Below, piece after piece: positions 24,575 through 33,281 of a stretch of DNA of 40,977 bases. Origin of the DNA: Phallusia fumigata (taxonomy: Eukaryota; Chordata; Ascidiacea; Phlebobranchia; Ascidiidae); assembly GCA_008931825.1 (NCBI GenBank), contig QXVZ01008656.1, positions 1-40,977 of the forward strand, written 5' to 3'. A model generated the notes under the pieces. The model was not told the origin of the DNA. It saw only the letters and a list, made by a program, of their open reading frames with translations, and ran no database searches. The position numbers and the translations under genes are program-made. Within the stretch, counting starts at the first letter, position 1. Each line of letters starts with the position of its first letter.

Positions 24575-26549
24575 TTAACCGAGATTGGCGTAAAAGTCGT
24601 CGAGGCCATCACTGGACGCAGGGGGCGCTTCGTAGGTAGGCTCATGTTCGTACTGGTCCTGAGATTGACCTTCGTTGTAGCCTTGCTCATCGGCAGCAGT
24701 GTCGTAGATATTCTCTTCCTCTTGATAATCAGCGCCATTGTCGTAGCCCCTTTCATCGTATCCATTATCGCCTTGATACTCTCCTCCTGTCTCATCCTTA
24801 ACATCCTCTTGTGGCTGATTGTAACTGTCCTGGTTGTACCCATTTGTGACTTGCGGTTCATAAGACTCTTCAGCGACGTCCTGCTGTTGGTCATACGACT
24901 CTTCAACCTTGTTTTCCTGCTGGTCGTACGACTCTTCCGCCACGTTTTGCTCCTCCGGCACGTGCTGATCTTCTTTACCTGGAGAATCGTAGCTGTCGTT
25001 CTGGGTGGGGTCATCGGATATATCTTCTTCAAAGTATTTATCGTACTCTTGTTGTTGAGTGTGGCTCATCTCACGCACTTCCGGCTTGTCCTGCTCTTGT
25101 GCTGGCGCTTCGGGTTGTGCGTCATCTACTGTGTGCTTTGCAGGTTCGGCTGCCTTCGATTTTTGAAGTTCTGCTTTGGCAGCTTTTGAAACAAAACGCC
25201 TTGGGTCAAGAACAAAACCAAATATGGACTGCGTTTTAAATGTGATGGAAAACTGCATTGACAAAGCGGCCTACGCCCTAATTGTTAGACAGTGTTCGCC
25301 TGTGACGTTGCGGCCTGTGGTGGGTGGTTGTTTTAAACGTGTAGGAATTACAACTAGTCAAAGTGACAAATACTGATGATTTCTTGTCCCTAGGCACCAG
25401 CAACAAAATCAACAACCATTGCAGGAGTTAACGGATAAAACAACTCGAAATTTGTTTGTACCATATGCTTCATAAAATCTAGATAGCCTAATCACCCAGG
25501 GGCACGTGTATTACACAAGAAAGATGTTAATGCATAACCTGTGATGTTATAGGGGTCTTAACGTATAGTTATTGTGCCTTACTCTTTTCCTCGCGACGTC
25601 GACGATTTTTTGTGGATGCAAGCTCCTTTCCCTTGTAAGCATTGTCGCTGATTTGAATAGTTAGCTTCTGTAGTCTGACGTTTTCAGGTGTATCCGCGAC
25701 CTGTTTAATTCATAAATCATTGTTATCCAAAGCGCCAGCATCCATGTCGTTTCAGTACTATTATTCAAATTTGAAATCTGAACAAAGCATTGCTGAATAG
25801 AGATGCATTCACGGGATATGCGTATGTGGATGCGACTATTGTGCAGGCATTCTAAACTGAATGCGCCTATGTGTCACACGGTCAGTCAATGTGACACCAG
25901 CATACATCACTTGCCTGTGTGAATTTCAACCTATTCTTTTCGAAGTCGCTCGTGTATTTCGACTTGCTAACAATCGAGCTCATCCGTTTTGCATTTTCCA
26001 TCTCTGGCGTTGTTACGTTCATTCCCTTTCCCTTCAGCTTGTCAAACGATTCCTTGTACTTGTTCTAAAAATACGAAACAAACAGTAAAACACAGTATTG
26101 GCAAGGGTGACATGCTGACCAGGGCACTAACACTTCAGCCCTAATATAACGTAAATTAGGGCAAGTATATAGGATGTGGTTTGTTTAACTAAATCGTCAA
26201 GAAAAGGGCAATATGACACAGGCGTTGTATACCGCATGTTCTGCTGGTCAACTTTCACCAGCTCCTTTCGAAAGCACCGGTGTCCTTCGGTGGGGAAGCG
26301 CCCTCTAATTTCCCCTTTCCGTAGAGGGTGGATGGTTGCCTGACTTTGTTGTTTGGTTATTGGCAAGCCAAGTCACAGGTATGCTCAGTTGAACACCGCC
26401 CCCTAATATTTACCTTGAGGTTAACTTCAAGTAGTTACCTGACTTTGCTGTTTGGACATGGACAAGGCGTGCCTCATCTGTGGCGTCATGTAAGACGTTG
26501 CTGCAGCCGCGGCCCATCGCTTTTTCTTTTCTTCTTCGGTTTCTGGCAT
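24575..26549 (-). CDS. Small nebulin-repeat protein with acidic Tyr/Gln-rich tail, 328 residues
   Basis: Likely actin-binding cytoskeletal protein. Exons 26549-26439, 26064-25915, 25700-25583 and 25182-24575 join in phase (987 bp with stop). Residues 1-37 end in a half nebulin module (MTPQMRHALSMSKQQSQ). A full module follows (NKYKESFDKLKGKG...TTPEMENAKR...S), then a second (KYTSDFEKNRLKFTQ + VADTPENVRLQKLTIQIS) and the start of a third (DNAYKGKEL). These match the YK...KG...DTPE..R/K...S pattern, and VADTPENVRL is very LASP/nebulin-like. Residues about 127-328 are disordered, rich in Glu, Asp, Gln and Tyr, with three imperfect VAEESYDQQ units, ending DGLDDFYANLG. Neither a LIM domain nor an SH3 domain is encoded, unlike LASP. 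The ATG at 26549 is preceded by an in-frame TAA, and an acceptor (TTTGTTTCAG) lies at 26598, either a 5' UTR intron or a trans-splice site. The intron after 25915 has a GC donor (CAG|GCAAGT). Family call firm; exact ortholog unknown. Confidence 0.85.
26299..26468. repeat. Imperfect tandem duplication of an exon end and its splice donor
   Basis: About 72 bp at 26299-26369 resembles 26397-26468: both begin CGCCC(T/C)CTAAT and contain TTGCCTGACTTTG / TTACCTGACTTTG at the same spacing. On the minus strand the right copy is the real end of coding exon 1 (KQQSQ|GTAACT). The left copy repeats KQQSQ but its donor has become GC. It therefore looks like a partial duplication of the exon end, probably not used. 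Confidence 0.5.
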
Positions 26550-26597
26550 ATTGAGTCTTTACACACCCCTCTGCAATAGCTGCTCTACTTGTAAATG

Positions 26598-27295
26598 CTG
26601 AAACAAATACACAAGATTTGCTGGTCAATGATTAACGTTCCTATGTATAACAACTGCAACAGCTAAGGTCGTTCTCCAGTTGTTAAAGAAACCGAAGGCA
26701 CAACCAGACGAAACACCGCATAGATCAAGCGCCCATACACTAGCTCATGTGACCACATCCGCCTAACCGAGCTTCGGAGCCCATTCGAAAACTATTCACT
26801 GCCGGCTATAGGCCACGACTTAGAAGGGCTGTGTCAGAGAAAGATACATCACACATGTCGTCATTTCCTCTTCTCCTCTCCCTCCTACTCGCTGCGCCAG
26901 CACCACTTCCCCATGTCACATCACAGAACAATGCCGCAGCGTGGCTGCTTTCGAGTATTTTGTCACCAATCCATTATGGTTGGATGCGATAGGGTTCACA
27001 CAGTTGCCCGCTGCACAAGACCGTGAATGCAAAACACAAAACAGGAACAAGAACACAAAAATTCACCACGCACAACAAACTCACATGAACAAATGCTGAA
27101 ACTTCCTTGTGACGTCGGACAGCTTACCTGGGCAGACGTGGGTTGAATCAGCATCCTGCAACGTGCGTGGCTTTTGATAACGCAGTTTGTACTCCCGTGC
27201 TCTAAGTTAAGTCTACCAGAACACAGAAACAAGGCGTTGCTGGGGCAAGCAGATCGATCGTTTGAGGTTGAAACGCAACAGAAAAGGAAATTATT
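26598..27295. promoter_or_regulatory. Shared intergenic region between two divergent genes
   Basis: About 0.7 kb separates the 5' end of the minus-strand nebulin-repeat gene from the start codon of the plus-strand PX/SH3/SH2 gene, so both promoters should lie here. I saw no clear TATA box or known operator. The assignment rests on gene orientation alone. Confidence 0.4.
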
Positions 27296-30200
27296 ATGAA
27301 TGCCAAAAGGACGCTTCTGAGCGTTAACGTAGTGGATGTCGAGAAAAGAAGAAAACCATCCAAGCATTACGTAAGACTATAGTTTAAAAGAGTGAATTTT
27401 TAAACGCAATATTGTTAGGCCTCGTTATCACCGGCTTGTGTCTTGTAGTAGCGTAATAAAAATTAACTGTTGGTCAGCAAAGGTTAGTATAGTTTTTTTA
27501 ATATTTGCAGGTTTACGTGATGAATGTTTCCTGGAGTGACGGTAACCTTTGCAGCATTGCAAGAAGATTCAGTTCGTTTTTCGATATGCACGTAAGTATC
27601 TAAAGAAACAAATGAGGATGGCACTAGTATTCGAAATATTGACAAAAGGTATGAAAAATTAGCAAAGAGTATTGAAATTATGCATTTTATTGCAAGAATA
27701 TCAGACCACAAACTTTGCAATCACGTATCTTCATAACTGGACGCAAGATTTTATATCGCAACTATTTCCATAGATGGCGCTACTCGACAAATTTCCTATG
27801 GAAGGAGGCCAAAAAGATCCGTCGAAACGATGTCTTCCGTTTCTACCCGGAAAGCTATTCTTTCGCAGATCGCACACACGTGACGTGACGATGCAAAGAC
27901 TTGGAAAGATCAGTGAATACTGCCAGGTGACACACATCCCCGTTTCACTTTTTAAACATTGATTTCCTGCTGTAGCCTGCACAAGCTAGCAGCCCAATGC
28001 GCGTGGTTGCTTGCAATTGCAGAAAGTAGTGAAAGGGCGACTTTTACCCAACTATAACGACACTTTCAGGATCTTACGAAGCTCCCGGATTATATTTCCC
28101 AGTGCGACATAATACTGAACTTCTTTCAATCGAGCGTCGACGATGAAAAAATAAGCAGGTAAACAGTATTTACTCTTTCACTGATAGCTGCAGACACCGC
28201 ATTACTTATATCAGTGTTCTTGTTTTGCAGGACAGATTCGGAACAAAACGGTAATAAGCACTTTATCTTTGTGGTGTTTATTGTGAAAACAGCATTAACA
28301 GTAGAAATGCGTTGTAATCGTGGGTGATAGAGTACTACATGCTATGTTATTCGAAAAAGAGACAAACGCACGACAGATTCGTACACATCTCTATGGTTTT
28401 AAATTGCAGGAAAAACGGAAATTAAAAATATCACTGGACCAATAGAGATGGAGTCGTACATCGCCATTGCAGACTACAAAGCCGAAGCAAAGAACCAGAT
28501 CAGCATGCACGTGGGGGAAGTAGTGGAGGTTGTGGAAAAAAGCGAAACCGGTATGAAAGGTCACACTTAACTTCTATTGTCTTTTTTGAAACTTATAAGC
28601 TTTGTTATATTGCTAGGTTGGTGGCTGGTGTGTAACCTTTATGACGCCAACGGTTTCGTTCCGGGTGCGTTCTTGGAAAAGCTGGATGAAGACCAGGACG
28701 ACAACGCACAAGACGATGAAGATGACGACGACGAAGCCGGTAATTTACATAAACTCTATGCAACTGATTCAGTTGTAATCAGAAGTACAGACTTCTAATT
28801 ATATTTGGCCTAACGTCTTGTATGTCAAGTACCATCCTAGAATAAAATGTGGTCATTGTCATTTATTTGTCACAGGCACTCTATACATTGCCAAAGTCGC
28901 ATACGACTCAATTTCGAAAGACGAGCTCAGCTTTCCAGCCGGGGCCATGTTAGAATTGGTAAAAAAGAATTCTGACGGGTGGTGGTTAATGAGGTAAGAA
29001 CTATGCCTGCGTACTATCGTTTTCAGGCAAAAATCATCAAATGTATAAGCCATACAACATCTTACTAATAAAATAAATAGTTGGGTACATGACTTCCTTC
29101 AACGTTTTTTGTCTGTAACGCTTCATGTACATGCACACACTTCCTGTAGAGACTTTGGCACATTGCTAAGACATGATTGAGTGCATTAGGTGGTCGTAGT
29201 GTCCCCAGACAAACCACAGGCACGGTTTGTTGGCCATAGTTTTTGCTACGATAAAGGGTTAAATAATTAACAACAAAACGGGCAAAATGTGGTCATAAAA
29301 AACTTGCGGTGTGGAAATCATATCAATGTATTAAAATAGTGACAATTAACAGCGTTTGTCAAAAAGTAGAAAATCTGTTACACACAATAATCAATATTAT
29401 TTCATAGAAACAATAACTCGGAAGGTTGGGCTCCAGCTTCCTTTATGACCAAATCCGACCGATCGCGTAGCGCTTCATCGCCCCCTGCCCGGTATGGAAA
29501 TGGCCAACCCAACTTTGGAGGTATTTTCAATTACAAATACGCCTTATGCTTTGAAAACCACTCTACGTAACAGTTGTTGTTGTAGCTTGGTAACTACCGC
29601 GATTTCGGCGGGGTTGTTAATTTTGAAAGAATTTAAATGCAAAATTATGCATTTTTAACATCAGTGTGATCTTAGAGCATTGAGTGTTTATGTTGATGTA
29701 AACATATAGTCCACAAACTGAAAATCTTACATCCCTTGTAAACATTTGGGTCGACAGCAACTCTACAAGTCGCCAGCAAGCCGCCACCCAAACGAAACAC
29801 AATCAACCGCAAGCTGAACTCAGAGACGCGAAAGGCTGCTTTGAAGAGACTTGACACTTTCGACGAAGTGACGCAGGAGACCAGGCAGCATTACGTCACA
29901 CTATTCGCGCTCGAAAACAAAGTATCCGATGGACTGAGTTTCGGTGTCGGACAGGTTGTGGAGGTATGAGAATAACTAGCGACGGGAAGAAAAATTTCTC
30001 TCCGTTATTGTCCGAAATAATATAGACCGGAATACGTTTAACATTGAAGCACGGTCGTTTTAGGGTTGTGGGAAACTATATAGGCGCATTTTTTTTGGAG
30101 GAAGGGCTGTTTGTTACCTTCTGTTTCTGTTACCTTCTCAGCAAAACGATATTTCACCACCTCCAAGAAAGGACACTTTTTTGTACACTTCACGTTCAAT

Positions 30201-31776
30201 AAACGGCACAAAAATGTTACCATCGTATCATTCAGCACGCCACAAACACAACATTTCACCAAGTTTTTTTATAACAGGTGATCGAGCAATCCGATAACGG
30301 TTGGTGGTTTGCAGCCTTCGACGGAAAAGAAGGTTGGGTTCCTGCAAACTATCTCGGGCCTGTTAAGAGCCCGGTAAAGGGAAACGAGAGTCCTCCGAAG
30401 CAGAGGAGCGCCTCGGAAGTGGTTTTGAAACCATGGGAAAGGTTGGCTCTTAGTGATAAGAAGAAAAAAGAAGAACCCCCGAAAATAAAACCTAAACCGG
30501 ATAGACCCAAGGGGCCGGACATTTCAGGTTCTCCCCAATCCATGGTGCAACCGAAAATGGATACGTCGCCAATGAAGAAACAGTTAAGTGTGTTTTGGTT
30601 ACAAGCAAAAAGCTAAATTGCGCGTTATTATTTACGACCAATGTCGCTTATATGTCCCAATGTCTACGACACTTCAAAAACTGTGACCCTCACCTTTTTC
30701 AAAGGGTCACTCTTCAACAACAAGCTATAACATCCACACATGTGCGAAATAAAACAATTTGCAGTCAATTTTTTTAAAAAAAACTTCGAGATATCCCCGC
30801 GGCCTCCTTAAAACTATTGGTAGCCGGAAGCACTTACCAGATTTTCGACGTGTAACAGGTTTGAAGTAATGCCTGGTATGTTGGCCGAAGTGATGAAGAA
30901 GAAACAGATGAAGCCACCGCCGCCCACCAACACACAACAGAAGGCCAACGCGCTCAGATCACCGCCCAAGCAAGAGCAGGAAGCTGAATACGTGGCCATG
31001 GTTAATTATGCAGGTACTTGGACTCCGTGCTTTCTTTAGTAGTCTATGAATACGTGTAAAATTTTAAAAAGTATGTTGTTTATGTCACTACAGGACACCG
31101 GCCAAAGCGTCTTGAAGACGAGGCGTGGTTTAAAGACGTTGGCCGTCAGGAAGCCGAAACTTCGCTAAAAATGGAAGACAAGGTGCCTGATTACTTTTAA
31201 CCGACATGAAGTAACCCAGGAAAACTTGCTTACATGACTTTAAATCGCTTCCCTTGTTAAAGCCTTGATTGGGGTTTGATACATAATATTCCATGGAGCC
31301 CATTTACCGATGTTCAGCTAAAATATCCGGGAAATTTAGTTGGTTAATTTTATGTTTGTATCAGTATTTTAAAAAGAAAATCTAAGCTCTTACAATTGAT
31401 AAACTTTTTGATAAATTGCATTTAACCAAATTACCCCTCGAAATTTCTGAAAGTTTCTTTTCTTCTTCCCCGGCTGTACCACTGATTTATTCGGATGCGA
31501 CTCTCTTTGCAGGAAGGCTACTTCATTGTGAGGCGCAGCAAATCGGGTGGCAACGAGAATCCCTACTCTTTGACGCTCTACCACAGAAAAAACATCTTTA
31601 ACTTCCACGTGAGGAGGAGGAGAGATGGTCGCTTCGCAACTGGAATCTTCAGTGATGGGGAGAAAACATTTTCAAGTGTCCAAGAGCTTGTTCAGTTTTA
31701 CAAGGAGAACACTTTGGTAGTGGGAGACGACAGCAACATGGTTATACTGAAGGGGACTCCCAGCGACTACCTTTAA
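27296..31776 (+). CDS. TKS/SH3PXD2-like adaptor: PX, three SH3, C-terminal SH2 (643 residues)
   Basis: Predicted membrane-recruited scaffold; TKS proteins bind phosphoinositides and organise podosomes and NADPH oxidases. Exons: 27296-27370, 27511-27591, 27774-27926, 28070-28158, 28231-28250, 28410-28550, 28617-28739, 28876-28993, 29408-29520, 29758-29963, 30278-30582, 30859-31013, 31094-31182, 31513-31776; all phases agree (1932 bp). The PX domain (1-130) has [27 protein letters not shown] and [15 protein letters not shown], near-identical to TKS5. SH3-1 is at 155-209 (DY, GWW, FVPGAF), then an Asp/Glu run. SH3-2 is at 230-283 and SH3-3 at 349-401 ([12 protein letters not shown]), preceded by a TKS-like basic linker [10 protein letters not shown] Pro/Lys-rich linker with PPPPP follows. 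The SH2 domain begins [12 protein letters not shown] (about 537), with FIVRRS (key Arg 563) and NPYSLTLY, closest to SLP-76/BLNK. The start ATG follows an in-frame TGA. The acceptor at 29758 is pyrimidine-poor. Known TKS proteins have 4-5 SH3 domains and no SH2. Confidence 0.93.
31513..31776 (+). other. Final exon: core of the SH2 domain
   Basis: The exon encodes 87 residues from [13 protein letters not shown] to GTPSDYL and the stop codon. FIVRRS is the beta-B strand with the phosphotyrosine-binding arginine. [20 protein letters not shown] matches the NPYxLxxxY...NxxxR spacing of SLP-76-family C-terminal SH2 domains. [18 protein letters not shown] is the second helix and following strand. 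The exon before (31094-31182) supplies the first SH2 helix and is joined to the SH3-linker exon by a phase-1 intron of 80 bp. Confidence 0.85.
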
Positions 31777-33281
31777 TGCAGTTCAGAACTATAAATGACC
31801 CAAGGCACGTTGCTCTGTAATCATGCAGTTGTGTTGTTGTACGAATGTAAGGTAGGCTTTGTAACGGTGTTCACGAGTTTTTTTATTTTATTTGCCCAAT
31901 CGGGGCCTTTCGAAAATCTTTTTGCTTGCATTTTTTCAAATGACAGGTCTTTGTGTTTCAAGTGATCATTGCAGTTTGGAATATTTCGCTAAATGTTCGT
32001 GTTAACATACCAGCAGCGAATTAGACGTTGTACGTTACTGAAGAGCGGCTTAATGGAGTACAAAATAGGTCGTTGATTTAAAATTCAATTTCGTTTTTAT
32101 CACTATTTCTTTCGTGTACAAGAAGTCGAACAATGTATACTTGGTCTGTTTATTGTTTAAGTGCTCAAAAACAGGAGATACGTTTATACGCATGAATTTG
32201 CATTGCTATTCATAGAAACAATCAAAAATAGAGTTAAAATTTACATAATTTCAGGCTACGAGTATTTTTAAAACAGACTGCTGTTTAACTGGTAATTATT
32301 GGCCGCTGCCGGCCCTACTGATCTCGGCGATTTCGGAAATTTAGAGCTTATAAACCTAGGTTTCCCAATCCAATAAAAATTGGGATTTTGATGTCAGTAT
32401 TTTGCCAAACTTAAATTGTAAAATTCTTTGTAAGTGGCATAAAACTGCAGAATACAGATGACTTCCTTGCTCGTGATCCTAGGAATAGTTTTGTGTGATC
32501 CGGAAAAGTTACCACGGTTACCAGGACACTAGATTGATGCTTGTGTTTCGGCGATTCTTGGGAGACAGAATTATACATTTACACAAAACATTGACTTCCT
32601 GGCAATTGCGCGAAATACGACATTAGAGAATATCTTCCGTATGGTGGACTGTATGAGACAAAATTGACACGTCGACTCGTTTGTTTTTTACTGACATAAC
32701 TAAAGGCAAGCAGCAAATAAAAATAAATTCTCTTTCTTTCCGTGTTATTTGCTTCAACCTGTTGGGCGACGATTACAATTTAAAGACCTACCGAATTTTT
32801 CGGGTCACACTCTCACATACTGTCTTTACTGTAAAGACCAGTTAGTTCCATTTGGGCATAACAGAAACGTAATACAACACAAAACCAGTACTTAATTACT
32901 ACAGAAAAAATTAAATGTCGATTGCCCCTTTTAAAAAAAAATCAACGCAAAACAAACGCAGTGATGCTGTACCAGTCGTGTTGATATAAGAATCACCAAG
33001 CAACAACATCTGTATTCGGACAAGATGAAGCCAAAGGGGTTCACAGTAACGAGAAGCCCAACATGGATTGCACGCAGAGAAAAACTACACACTTACCATG
33101 ATTGCTGGAAGACAGAATCAGCAGTATGGTAAAATCCTTGCTATCTCCGAGACTAAAACAGCATCTTTGGAACCATTGCGCAAATACTACACAACTACCG
33201 CAACCAGAAAGCATTGAGAAAAGGATGGCGTCTTTGGAGGCTTTTCGTGCGGAAAAATGTCGCTTTTTATAAGTACAATTA
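31777..33281. other. 3' flank between two convergent genes
   Basis: About 1.5 kb between the stop codons of the PX/SH3/SH2 gene (plus) and TAPT1 (minus), so it should carry both 3' UTRs. AATAAA occurs on the plus strand at 32372-32377, within a short CCCAAT...ATTGGG hairpin, and again at 32716-32721. Either could be the polyadenylation signal of the plus-strand gene. No SH3 or other coding exon was seen. Confidence 0.4.

Noticed and set aside
24518..25189. Plus-strand 223-codon open frame with a highly hydrophobic translation (looks like a membrane protein)
   Set aside because: It is antisense to the acidic nebulin-repeat tail; Glu/Gln/Asp-rich codons read backwards give Leu/Val/Phe. There is no independent splice or start support.
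26996..27367. Minus-strand 123-codon open frame with many cysteines
   Set aside because: It overlaps the first exon of the TKS-like gene in antisense, and no domain pattern or splice context was seen.
31183..31512. Idea that the SH2 exons form a separate downstream gene
   Set aside because: The first SH2 exon (31094-31182) has no ATG, is only 80 bp from the preceding exon and continues its phase exactly.
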